51,495 bases of DNA, from contig PMWW01000192.1 in assembly GCA_003165795.1 (NCBI GenBank), positions 1 to 51,495 of the forward strand, written 5' to 3'. The notes under the pieces are model-generated. The model ran no database searches. It was not told the DNA's origin and saw nothing but the letters and a program-made list of their open reading frames with translations. The translations under genes were made by a program, and so were the position numbers. Origin of the DNA: Acidobacteriaceae bacterium. Lineage in GTDB: Bacteria > Acidobacteriota > Terriglobia > Terriglobales > Acidobacteriaceae. Each line of letters starts with the position of its first letter. Position 1 is the first letter of the stretch. Positions 25,466-33,051 of the stretch are shown here, piece after piece.

Positions 25466-25666
25466 TCACGCGTCGATCTGCAGCACTTCTTTGACAGCCT
25501 GTTTCAGCTTGGAGACGGCCGTCGGGTCATCCGGAGTGCTGGGTGAGATTAACGCCAGGACACGGCCTGAGCGCAGTCCGATCTGGCCCTTCACTTTCAT
25601 CGCATCCAGCCCGTCAGCTTTGATCTTGCTTTCGATTAGCAGTCTCAGATCGTAAAGTTGACTCAC
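25466..25666 (-). CDS. Small unknown protein co-transcribed with the Cache-HAMP receptor
   Basis: About 66 residues from GTG at 25666 (SQLYDLRLLIESKIKADGLD, then RSGRVLALISPSTPDDPTAV and a helix SKLKQAVKEVLQIDA). The start is chosen because GGGAGGA lies nine bases upstream; an in-frame GTG at 25687 has none. The stop lies 11 bases before the receptor start, with the receptor's Shine-Dalgarno between them, so translation is likely coupled. No known family recognised; it may be a cytoplasmic partner of the output-less receptor. Confidence 0.55.
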   Translation of the reverse strand: MSQLYDLRLLIESKIKADGLDAMKVKGQIGLRSGRVLALISPSTPDDPTAVSKLKQAVKEVLQIDA

Positions 25667-25903
25667 AGGGCATAGTCCTCCCGCCACCAGCGATTCATCC
25701 GCTTTCCTGGCCGCTGCTGGAAAGGCCTCGACACTGACATCACCATCTCTCCAGGCGAACTGTTCTTACAGGAGGCTCATCGGCACGCTTCGCTGTCAGC
25801 TTGAGTATGGGTTCCAAGGAAGGTATGGTGGCCCACCCAAGTTTCTGTTGCTTGAGTGGTATTTTGTCGATACAAAACTAATCGCCGGGGCCCATCTTTT
25901 CGC

Positions 25904-25923
25904 CTCCCTTTGGCGAAAGGGAG
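25904..25923 (-). terminator. Possible hairpin terminator after the hydrolase gene
   Basis: A perfect 8-bp stem with a 4-nt loop (CTCCCTTT-GGCG-AAAGGGAG), 28 bp after the hydrolase stop at 25951. No strong T-run follows on the minus strand, so this is a candidate only. Confidence 0.4.
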
Positions 25924-25950
25924 AAGACTGACAATACGTATGGAACTGGG

Positions 25951-26634
25951 TCAACTCCGACGAGATACTTCAGAAAAGAAGATACCGAACTCCCGCACCA
26001 CCGTCTCCGGCAACTCCTCGCGGTTCGACTTCTGCAGCAGACTGTGTCCCGCGCCTGCGATCGGAACCAGCTTTGCCGGTGCAGGAATCAGCTTGGTCGC
26101 GCCTTCCAGTTCTTCGATCGTGCCAAACGCATCACGCGTTCCGCTGACCAAGAGAACCGGAGTTCGCAAGCTGGGGAGATGCGCGGTCCGCAACTGTGCC
26201 GGACGTCCCGGAGGATGCAATGGATACGACAGCAGGAGCATCCCGTCCACCAGCGTCGGCTCGGCAGCAACCAACATGCTCGCCTGCCGTCCACCATACG
26301 ACACGCCGCCCAGAAAAGCGCGTCCAGTAAACTGCTGCTTCATCAGATCGACCGCCCGCCGCAGTCCAGCCTGATCATGCTTGGCATCCGACGGCGACGG
26401 CGGCCCATGCGGACGCCGCTGGCGAAACGGCAAATCGCAGCGCAGCACGCTGACGCCCTCCTCCGCAAACTTGTCAGCCAACGCGACCAGCAACGGCGCA
26501 TCGCAATTGCCGCCTGCGCCGTGGGTCAGCACAAGGAAACCGGATCCGGAATCTTCCGCGCGATGAAGAAATCCCCGGACCGGAGCATTGTCCGGCGTGC
26601 TGTCGGCAAACGGTTGTGCTTCGCGATCACTCAC
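25951..26634 (-). CDS. Alpha/beta hydrolase of the KANL3/Tex30 type
   Basis: A 227-residue alpha/beta hydrolase. FLVLTHGAGGNCDAPLLVAL gives the oxyanion region, FLGGVSYGGRQASMLVA the nucleophile elbow (Ser in GVSYGG), VLLVSGTRDAFGTIEEL the Asp, and VPIAGAGHSLLQKSN the His, so the catalytic triad is complete. The set matches the KANL3/Tex30 dienelactone-hydrolase-like branch, substrate unknown. The start is GTG at 26634, which overlaps the stop of the small lipoprotein gene as GTGA, so the two are translationally coupled. Confidence 0.85.
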   Translation of the reverse strand: MSDREAQPFADSTPDNAPVRGFLHRAEDSGSGFLVLTHGAGGNCDAPLLVALADKFAEEGVSVLRCDLPFRQRRPHGPPSPSDAKHDQAGLRRAVDLMKQQFTGRAFLGGVSYGGRQASMLVAAEPTLVDGMLLLSYPLHPPGRPAQLRTAHLPSLRTPVLLVSGTRDAFGTIEELEGATKLIPAPAKLVPIAGAGHSLLQKSNREELPETVVREFGIFFSEVSRRS

Positions 26635-26813
26635 AACAAATCCTCAATGTTCTCGTCCAGAACCAAAATGCCTGCCGTCCTGAGCGGAGGCAGCGTTTCG
26701 CCGCCGGAGTCGAAGGACTGCTTTGGCGGCGGCATCTGGTTGGTTTTATCGGCGGCATAGCTCGCAGGCAACAAACACCCGGCAAGCAGCAGCGCCACTA
26801 AGAACTTTTTCAT
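26631..26813 (-). CDS. Small predicted lipoprotein
   Basis: 60 residues starting MKKFLVALLLAGCLLPASYA. The lipobox LLAGC puts the lipidated Cys at residue 13, although a signal-peptidase-I cut after ASYA is also possible. The short mature region is Pro-rich (TNQMPPPKQSFDSGGETLPP) and ends ILVLDENIEDLL. A strong GAGAGGAGAG ribosome site precedes the ATG. It overlaps the hydrolase gene by 4 nt and lies opposite the FadR-type operator, which could also control it. Function unknown. Confidence 0.6.
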   Translation of the reverse strand: MKKFLVALLLAGCLLPASYAADKTNQMPPPKQSFDSGGETLPPLRTAGILVLDENIEDLL

Positions 26814-26988
26814 CGGTTCTCTCCTCTCAAAAAAACTCTTGACGGGACTCAGCGATTCGGCGTGATTGTCATTGTCCCATCCAGAGCAAGCTTCCGGCCA
26901 CCGGCTGTTTCCGTCGGCACTGGTTTATCACTATGCAGCGCTTGCTTTCCGTTTTGGAACGCTGGCTCCTCGTTTCGTACGTTCCCAA

Positions 26989-27033
26989 TTGCGGAAGGCC
27001 GTACGAGGCGATAGAGTGAATGAGTACTCATTC
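26989..27033 (+). promoter_or_regulatory. FadR-type operator with overlapping promoter
   Basis: GAATGAGTACTCATTC (27018-27033) is a perfect 16-bp palindrome; with one flanking base it reads TGAATGAGTACTCATTCG, matching the operator form known for TetR-type FadR (YsiA) of Bacillus, TGAATGA-N-TA-N-TCATTCA, at all but the last base. A candidate promoter (TTGCGG at 26989-26994, 17-bp spacer, TAGAGT at 27012-27017) runs directly into it. It lies 85 bp before the TetR gene. Confidence 0.7.
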
Positions 27034-27117
27034 GGGGCAGCGCTGGTAATCCCTCAGCCGCTGCAAGACTTGGCTGTGGGTCGAGTGCAATTCTCTTAGC
27101 TTACGACGATCAGGCCA

Positions 27118-27771
27118 TTGGCAAAACGTGACCCTCAATCTGCTTTCACTCCCCCAGAGGGAGCCGTCCCCGGCGCTAACCGCGGCGCTGACAAGCACCA
27201 GCGCATCCTGGATGCGGCGGTCGCCGTCTTCGCCGAGAAGGGCTTCTTCAGCGCGCGTATCGCCGACATTGCCGAACGCGCCGACGTTGCCGACGGCACC
27301 GTCTATCTCTACTTCAAGAGTAAGGAAGATATCCTGATGACCGCCATCAACACGGCGTTCGATGCCTTCATGAGCCTGGCCCGAACCGAGTTGAAGAAGC
27401 TGTCAAGTCCGGTGGACCGGCTGCGGCGGCTGGCATTCCTTCATCTGGACGCGCTCGGCTCCAATCGCAATTTGGCGGTGGTCTTCCAAATGGAGTTGCG
27501 ACAGAGTACGCGGTTCCTCTCCGAGTTCTCGCATCATCACATGATCGAGTACCTCGGCCTGGTGCGCGACGCGATCACCGAGGGTCAGGCCAGCGGGACT
27601 TTTCGCCGCGAGATGTCGGACAAGTATGCGGCCAACTGTTTCTTCGGCGCGCTCGATGAGATGGTCACCTCGTGGGTGTTGAGCGAGCACGATTACCACC
27701 TCGCGCACGTTGCCGACGGGGTAGTCGACATTTTCTTGAACGGGATGCGCAGCGACCGGCAAACGGGATAG
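27118..27771 (+). CDS. fadR: TetR-family transcriptional regulator, FadR-like
   Basis: A 217-residue repressor. The N-terminal HTH (KHQRILDAAVAVFAEKGFFS, RIADIAERADVADGTVYLYF, KSKEDILMTAI) is of the TetR type closest in form to Bacillus FadR/YsiA, and the ligand domain follows. FadR-type proteins repress fatty acid degradation genes and release DNA on binding long-chain acyl-CoA. The next gene is an acyl-CoA synthetase and a FadR-type palindrome lies upstream, so autoregulation and control of fadD are likely. The start is TTG at 27118; its ribosome site is weak. Confidence 0.85.
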   Translation: MAKRDPQSAFTPPEGAVPGANRGADKHQRILDAAVAVFAEKGFFSARIADIAERADVADGTVYLYFKSKEDILMTAINTAFDAFMSLARTELKKLSSPVDRLRRLAFLHLDALGSNRNLAVVFQMELRQSTRFLSEFSHHHMIEYLGLVRDAITEGQASGTFRREMSDKYAANCFFGALDEMVTSWVLSEHDYHLAHVADGVVDIFLNGMRSDRQTG

Positions 27772-27840
27772 AGCGAAGCTTTAAGTCAACGGCTGCGCCG
27801 TTACAGATAGACTGGGGATTGACCGACAGGGGACAAGCAG

Positions 27841-29640
27841 TTGGGCGCAAATAACCTTCGAACTCTCAATGACGTTTTCTTCACGCTGATGGGGCGCAAC
27901 AGCGATCGCATCATGCTTACCCGCGAAGGCGAGGCTTGGCAGCCCATCTCCGCCCTCCAACTGCGGAGCTGGGTCTATGCCACGGCGCGTCAATTACAGG
28001 CTTGGGGTGTAAGAAAAGGCGATCGCGTCATCATCCTTAGCGAGAACCGGCCGGAGTGGGCCGTTGCCGACTTTGCCACCCTGTTGCTGGGAGCCGTGGA
28101 TGTCCCCATCTACGCCACCCAGACCAGCGACCAGAGCTTATACGTCTTGCAGAATTGCGGAGCCCGTGTCGCCTTCGTTTCCACTCGCAAGCAGTATGAG
28201 AAGCTCGCCGCCATCCGCCAGCAGACCGGCCTCGAATACGTCGTCATCATGGATGACGCCCCGGGGTTGACCGAGGCAGTAGCGATGCAGTCCTTCCTGC
28301 GCGACGCCTCGTTCGAGAACGATCCGGAACTGGAGGCCCTAGGCCGGCTAGTCGAGCCCGACGATCTTGCCACGCTTATCTACACCTCGGGCACCACCGG
28401 CACGCCCAAAGGTGTGATGCTCACCCACGGCAACATGGCGTCGAACCTGAATGTCTCGCTCGACATGTACGACATCGACAAGGACGATCTCTGCGTTTCC
28501 TTCCTGCCGCTGTCGCACGTGACCGCCCGTCATCTCGACTATGCCTTGTTCAATATCGGCGCGCCGCTGGCCTACTGCCCCAACATGGACGATCTGCCGC
28601 GCGCCATGGCCGAGGTGCATCCCACCATCATCGTGGCCGTGCCCCGGGTCTACGAGAAGATTTATAACAAGGTGCAGTACGGGTCGCACGGCTTGAAGCA
28701 CGCTCTCATCAAGTGGGCCCTTTCGGTGGGCGTTGCGAATCGGGAAGCCATTCTTCGCGGCGAAACGCCAAAATCCATCGCGTGGAAGCTGGCCAACGCG
28801 CTGGTGTTCTCCAAAGTGCGCGCAGGTCTAGGAGGCCGTGCCCGCATCTTCGTCTCGGGAGGCGCGCCTCTGGGCCGCGAGATCGCCACGTGGTACGCCG
28901 ACATCGGAATCCGCATTCACGAAGGCTACGGGCTCACCGAGACTTCTCCGGTGATCGCAGTCAATAATCCCATCAACCATCGTCTGGGCACTGTAGGCAA
29001 GCCGCTGCCGAATGTTGAAGTGCGCATCGCCGAAGACGGCGAGCTGTTGGTACGCGGCCCTTCCGTCTTCAAGGGATACTGGAAGATGCCCCAGGAATCG
29101 GCTGCGGTCTTTGAAGATGGCTGGTTTAAGACGGGCGACATCGCGAACCTCGATGCAGAAGGCTATCTCTCCATCACCGACCGCAAGAAAGACCTGATCA
29201 AAACTTCAGGCGGCAAATTCATCGCTCCCCAGCCCATCGAGAGTTCGCTCAAAGTAAACCAATTCATCGGCGAGGCTGCCTTGCTCGGCGACATGCGACG
29301 CTTCCCTGCCGTGCTCATCATCCCCAGCTTTCCGGACTTGGAGGAATGGGCGCGCCATCACAATGTGAAGTTTTCGACCCGTAAGGAGTTGATCAAGGCG
29401 CACCAGGTGCAATCGCTTTATCAGGGCATCGTCGATGAGATGAATCAAAACCTGGCGCAATATGAGAAGCTGAAGCGCGTGCTGGTTGTGCCTGACGAAC
29501 TTAGCATCGCCGACGGCACCCTCACTCCCAGCATGAAGCTGCGCCGTCGCAACTTGACCGACCGCTATAAGAAAGAGATCGACGCTCTCTACGCCGACGC
29601 CGAATCACACTCGCGCGATACCATTCCTGCGAAGAGGTGA
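27841..29640 (+). CDS. fadD: Long-chain acyl-CoA synthetase (AMP-forming)
   Basis: A 599-residue enzyme that activates fatty acids to acyl-CoA via acyl-AMP. The core motif YTSGTTGTPKGVMLTHGN starts near residue 181; YGLTETSPVIAVNNP, WFKTGDIANLDAEGYLSI and DRKKDLIKTSGGKFIAPQPI complete the adenylate-forming signature. It resembles the FadD15-like branch by length and C-terminus. The start is TTG at 27841 with AGGGGA seven bases upstream. It follows the TetR gene by 69 bp on the same strand; its acyl-CoA product is the likely inducer of that regulator. Confidence 0.93.
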   Translation: MGANNLRTLNDVFFTLMGRNSDRIMLTREGEAWQPISALQLRSWVYATARQLQAWGVRKGDRVIILSENRPEWAVADFATLLLGAVDVPIYATQTSDQSLYVLQNCGARVAFVSTRKQYEKLAAIRQQTGLEYVVIMDDAPGLTEAVAMQSFLRDASFENDPELEALGRLVEPDDLATLIYTSGTTGTPKGVMLTHGNMASNLNVSLDMYDIDKDDLCVSFLPLSHVTARHLDYALFNIGAPLAYCPNMDDLPRAMAEVHPTIIVAVPRVYEKIYNKVQYGSHGLKHALIKWALSVGVANREAILRGETPKSIAWKLANALVFSKVRAGLGGRARIFVSGGAPLGREIATWYADIGIRIHEGYGLTETSPVIAVNNPINHRLGTVGKPLPNVEVRIAEDGELLVRGPSVFKGYWKMPQESAAVFEDGWFKTGDIANLDAEGYLSITDRKKDLIKTSGGKFIAPQPIESSLKVNQFIGEAALLGDMRRFPAVLIIPSFPDLEEWARHHNVKFSTRKELIKAHQVQSLYQGIVDEMNQNLAQYEKLKRVLVVPDELSIADGTLTPSMKLRRRNLTDRYKKEIDALYADAESHSRDTIPAKR

Positions 29641-29692
29641 TTTTCCGTCGAAATCAGTAGTCTCGGCCGTGTAGGACATGTAAGATAATGCT

Positions 29693-30183
29693 ATGGTCGA
29701 TCCGCTAATTCTGTATTCAACGAATACATGGTTGGCGTACAAGATCAGTGAACGCTATTATCGTGGGCTGCTCTATGTATGGTGCGCGCCCGTATTCGAT
29801 TCTGAGTCTGATTTTTCCGGCGAAGTTATGCTCTCAACCACCTCGAATCCGGTGACGGTCTATCGCAACCTCCGGGACGAAACGAGAACTGGAGATCGAC
29901 ACAGCACAAAAGTACAGGAAAACAAGGTGGGAATTTTACATGGTGCAACACGTAAGAGAGCGGACGGCCTGATTACTGAATCACAGGAAAGGGTATCGTC
30001 GCGATCGTCGATAGAGCTGAGACCCTGGACTTCAGACCTCTCCTTTACCTGATCCCGTTCGTCTCCGTCTCAGCTATGGTCGTGGAAGTGCCGGTCGAGA
30101 ACAGGGCGCATCCATTGGCCCAAGAGTACCTGATCGAACAACTCCCGCGTGATCGCTTTGATGTTGTGGAGTTCCCATTATGA
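29693..30183 (+). pseudogene. Unknown gene interrupted by one frameshift
   Basis: The first frame (29693-30052) starts MVDPLILYSTNTWLAYKISE and is sensible to about GATRKRADGLITES. Another frame then carries the natural continuation from about 29985: GKGIVAIVDRAETLDFRPLL, YLIPFVSVSAMVVEVPVENR, and on to DRFDVVEFPL, stop at 30181-30183. Together they give one protein of about 160 residues with a shift near 29970-29990. A -10-like TAAGAT lies seven bases before the ATG, suggesting a leaderless gene. The stop overlaps the next ATG (ATGA at 30180). Family not recognised. Confidence 0.55.
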
Positions 30184-30368
30184 GAGCTGATCTATCAGCG
30201 CTGTTGAAATCGTTACCGCTCGCGGTTTCGATAGAGTCCGCTTACCTGGCAATGAGAATTCTGCGTTACCGTTTTCTCCTTGAGCAGATGAGTAGGGATT
30301 CAATAATCGCGAAGGGCGGAGCCCATGAGTCGAACGAAAGCCGTCGTCTTGCATTATCATTATATTGA
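30180..30368 (+). CDS. Small unknown protein overlapping the frameshifted gene
   Basis: 62 residues starting MRADLSALLKSLPLAVSIES, helical with a run of bulky residues (AYLAMRILRYRFLLEQMSRD). The ATG overlaps the stop of the previous gene as ATGA, which argues for a real operon. The C-terminal third (HESNESRRLALSLY) may be out of its original frame: a different frame opens at 30325 with MSRTKAVVLHYHYIERY. This gene may also be damaged. Confidence 0.4.
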   Translation: MRADLSALLKSLPLAVSIESAYLAMRILRYRFLLEQMSRDSIIAKGGAHESNESRRLALSLY

Positions 30369-30547
30369 GCGCTATTGAAGCCGAGGAAGGTAGGAAAATT
30401 CAAGAACTCGATTCCAGCACCGTTGAGGAATACGTTAACCAGCTATCCTCGCTTGTTCAAGCCCGCTCGTCTTCAGAGCTTGGCGCACCTACGTCTAGCG
30501 CAGAAGCCCTACTGAATCAGCTACGGGAACGGGAGCGCTCTCTCTAG
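30365..30547 (+). CDS. Short acidic/helical protein, possibly the tail of a broken gene
   Basis: 60 residues (SAIEAEEGRKIQELDSSTVE, then EYVNQLSSLVQARSSSELGA and a Leu/Arg/Glu-rich end EALLNQLRERERSL). The only start is a TTG overlapping the previous stop. The short frame opening at 30325 (MSRTKAVVLHYHYIERY) would join it with a single shift near 30360, so the original protein was probably about 75 residues. Function unknown. Confidence 0.35.
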   Translation: MSAIEAEEGRKIQELDSSTVEEYVNQLSSLVQARSSSELGAPTSSAEALLNQLRERERSL

Positions 30548-30651
30548 TTTTCCAGAGTCGCCGAGTCGGTCCTCTTCGCGGGAAACTCGTACCAACACAG
30601 GGTCAGTGATTCTCTGGCGATGCGTCTTATCATGAAGCAAGAGGGGTTCTT

Positions 30652-30861
30652 ATGAAAAAACACTTGGCTAAGTGGCGCAACACTCTCGGCATTTGGATCC
30701 GCAAGCCTGTGGTCGAGAACGCCAAGCTGAGGGAAGGCGATTTGCTGGAGATTGAAGTTGCTGGGGAAGGCCACTTACAACCCAACTGCGGCGGTGAGAT
30801 ACCTAGTTTGGCCGACTTGGTTGCGCAGATTACTCCACAGAACCGCTACCCCGAGATTTGA
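30652..30861 (+). CDS. MazE/AbrB-type antitoxin, degenerate and truncated
   Basis: 69 residues. The start MKKHLAKWRNTLGIWIRKPV is a SpoVT/AbrB (MazE-type) DNA-binding motif, but the usual KWGNSLgIRIPK has changed at four places (G to R, S to T, R to W, P to R). The end IPSLADLVAQITPQNRYPEI is the toxin-binding tail, cut off where the family normally continues with 'tGp.vGkEaW'. GAGGGG precedes the ATG. No MazF toxin follows; the next gene lies on the other strand. It is probably an orphan, decaying antitoxin. Confidence 0.6.
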   Translation: MKKHLAKWRNTLGIWIRKPVVENAKLREGDLLEIEVAGEGHLQPNCGGEIPSLADLVAQITPQNRYPEI

Positions 30862-30874
30862 CCTCAAGCTCAGT

Positions 30875-31912
30875 TTACTCGATCGGCTCGACTGCGATCC
30901 GGGGTTCGGCGGGAGCTTTGCGGTCCGGCCGCTGTACCAAGATCGTCGCCGACAGCACCACCGCGATGCCCACCACCTGCATTGGCGAAACTAGTTCTCC
31001 CAGAATGATCGCCGTCAGCAGGATCGCCCATACCGGTTCCAGGCAGGCGGTCACGATGGCGCGCGTGGGATCGAGGTACTGCAGTCCCGCGAAGTACAGC
31101 GAGAACGGGACCAGCATCGACGTGATGGAAAAGACCAGCATGAAAAGCCACTGGCCGGCTGTGTAATGTTGAGCGACGATCTTCCACGGCGGGTTCACCA
31201 GTTGCCAGAAGACACTTGCGCCCAGCAGCGAATACAACAGCACTGTCCAACGGTCATAGATCTGGAGCAGGTGCTGTCCGTAGACGTTGTAGAACGCAAA
31301 TGAAATCGCCGCCGTCTCTGCCGCGGCCACTCCGATCATGTTGAAGCGCATTCCGGATAGCACCAGCCACGGGAAGCCTCGCCGTACGGCAACCTCGCCC
31401 ACCGCCAAGGCGCACCCGATCACGGCCAGAACAACTCCGCTGATGCGGAGCATGGTCGCCCGTTGTAACCCGCGGGCCAGCATGTACAGCAGCACCCACA
31501 CCGGCGCGACGTATTGCAGCACGATCGCCGTCGCTACCGTCGTCTTCTCTATGGCGAAATAGTAGAAGTAGTTCGAAGCGGCGAGGCCCAGGATCCCCAG
31601 CAGAAAGAATTGCGCCAGGTGACTACTGCGCACCCGCAGAGCAGCTCGCTTTTTTGCAAGGAGAATGGGAGTCAGGATTAGCAGCGCAATGGTGCTGCGG
31701 CTCTGCGCCAAAACTAGCGGATCAATCGGGGCCAGGATATGCGCTCCGCCCGAAAGCCTGCCGGTAAACATGCCTCGCCCCATGGCGGCGGCGAGTCCCC
31801 AGAAAAATGTGGCAGCAGCAATGAACAGGTAACCGCGCGTGGGATGAGCAAGGGAATGGTGATTCGGAGTACGGGAACCGTTGCGTGAATCTTGTTTGCG
31901 GTTTCTATCCAC
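30875..31912 (-). CDS. EamA-family (DMT superfamily) transporter
   Basis: A 345-residue inner-membrane protein with about ten helices in two EamA repeats: YLFIAAATFFWGLAAAMGRG opens the first, and MIGVAAAETAAISFAFYNVY opens the second, with PVWAILLTAIILGELVSPMQ near the end, a typical DMT motif. Members export amino acids or other metabolites; substrate unknown. The only start is GTG at 31912, inside a short repeat of CTAG-type words, which is unusual. It converges with the truncated MazE gene 13 bp away. Confidence 0.82.
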   Translation of the reverse strand: MDRNRKQDSRNGSRTPNHHSLAHPTRGYLFIAAATFFWGLAAAMGRGMFTGRLSGGAHILAPIDPLVLAQSRSTIALLILTPILLAKKRAALRVRSSHLAQFFLLGILGLAASNYFYYFAIEKTTVATAIVLQYVAPVWVLLYMLARGLQRATMLRISGVVLAVIGCALAVGEVAVRRGFPWLVLSGMRFNMIGVAAAETAAISFAFYNVYGQHLLQIYDRWTVLLYSLLGASVFWQLVNPPWKIVAQHYTAGQWLFMLVFSITSMLVPFSLYFAGLQYLDPTRAIVTACLEPVWAILLTAIILGELVSPMQVVGIAVVLSATILVQRPDRKAPAEPRIAVEPIE

Positions 31913-31935
31913 TAGCCACTAGCCGCTAACCACTG
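31909..31935. repeat. Short tandem CTAG-word repeat at the EamA start
   Basis: Three tandem near-copies of an 8-base word (CCACTAG, CCACTAG, CCGCTAA) followed by CCACTG, lying between the EamA start and the glycosyltransferase stop (31938). Similar word repeats build the gap-pgk inverted repeat, so this looks like a genome-wide low-complexity spacer family. Confidence 0.5.
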
Positions 31936-31937
31936 CT

Positions 31938-32915
31938 TCAATCGGCCAGCGCGCCTTGGCTGTGCGAAGAACGCAGCACACGATCGACCGTGTAGGGGGC
32001 GCGCTTGGATGGTTCGTGGAAGTGCCGGACCTGCAACTCTCCCAACAGCCCGAGCGCGATCAACTGCACGCCTGCCACGATCAGCACAGCGGCAAAAACC
32101 AGCAACGGTCCATGCTCATCCATCACATGCACGCCGCGCAGGAGCTTTTCCGAGATCATCCACAACGCGATCAGCGAGCCGGTCATGGAGCTCAAAGCGC
32201 CAACGCTGCCGAAGAAATGCAGCGGTCGCGACATGTACTTCAACAAGAAGCGAATCGTAATCAGGTCGAAGAAAACGCGCACGGTGCGCGAAATGCCATA
32301 GTGCGACTCGCCGCGCTCGCGGTTCACGTTACGGATGGGAATCTCACAAATAGTTGCGCCGTAAGCCGATGCCAGCGCCGGAATAAATCGGTGCAGTTCT
32401 CCGTAGAGTGGGACTTCCTGCACCACCTCGCGGCGATAGGCCTTGAAAGTCGTGCCAAAATCGTGCAACTCCACGCCGCTAAGCTTGGCCATCAGCCAAT
32501 TGGCTACCTTCGACGGAATCCGTCGCAGCACAAAATTGTCGATCCGCTGCTTGCGCCAGCCACTGACAATGTCATATCCCTCCCGCAGCTTCTGCAGGAA
32601 CATGGGAATGTCGTGAGGATCGTGTTGCAGGTCGCCATCCATGGCGATAACGTATTCGCCTTCGGCGTGATCGAAACCTGCCGCCAGCGCCGAGGTCTGC
32701 CCAAAATTCCGGCGCAGCTTCACCACCACGACCCGCCGGTCAACGGCCGCGATCTGCTGCAACATCCAGAACGTGTTGTCCTGGCTGCCGTCGTCCACGA
32801 AGACCAGTTCGAACGGCTCACCCGCCGCTTCCATCACCACTTTCAAGCGGTCGTAGAGCTCGGTGACGTTCTCTTCTTCGTTATGAAACGGTACGACAAT
32901 GGAGTACTTGAGCAC
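31938..32915 (-). CDS. GT2 glycosyltransferase, polyprenyl-phosphate type, with two membrane helices
   Basis: A 325-residue enzyme of the DPM1/ArnC/GtrB-like branch, which moves a sugar from a nucleotide donor to polyprenyl phosphate at the cytoplasmic face. The GT-A domain shows VVPFHNEEENVTELY, FVDDGSQDNTF and the metal site AMDGDLQHDPHD, then GWRKQRIDNFVLRRIPSKVA. Two C-terminal helices (VGALSSMTGSLIALWMI and LLVFAAVLIVAGVQLIALGL) anchor it. Lipid-linked sugar made here could feed the surface-glycan operon at 46-51 kb, but this link is inferred. Confidence 0.88.
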   Translation of the reverse strand: MLKYSIVVPFHNEEENVTELYDRLKVVMEAAGEPFELVFVDDGSQDNTFWMLQQIAAVDRRVVVVKLRRNFGQTSALAAGFDHAEGEYVIAMDGDLQHDPHDIPMFLQKLREGYDIVSGWRKQRIDNFVLRRIPSKVANWLMAKLSGVELHDFGTTFKAYRREVVQEVPLYGELHRFIPALASAYGATICEIPIRNVNRERGESHYGISRTVRVFFDLITIRFLLKYMSRPLHFFGSVGALSSMTGSLIALWMISEKLLRGVHVMDEHGPLLVFAAVLIVAGVQLIALGLLGELQVRHFHEPSKRAPYTVDRVLRSSHSQGALAD

Positions 32916-33051
32916 AGGTTCTTAATTATACCGTCGAGTCGTTGCGATTTGGTGTTGATTCGTAACCAAGCGGCCCCACACAGCTATCTGGATAAAACCC
33001 GAGTAAAGCCACTCCCACTGGTGGCAAAGCTCATTGCAATGTGGACGAGCC

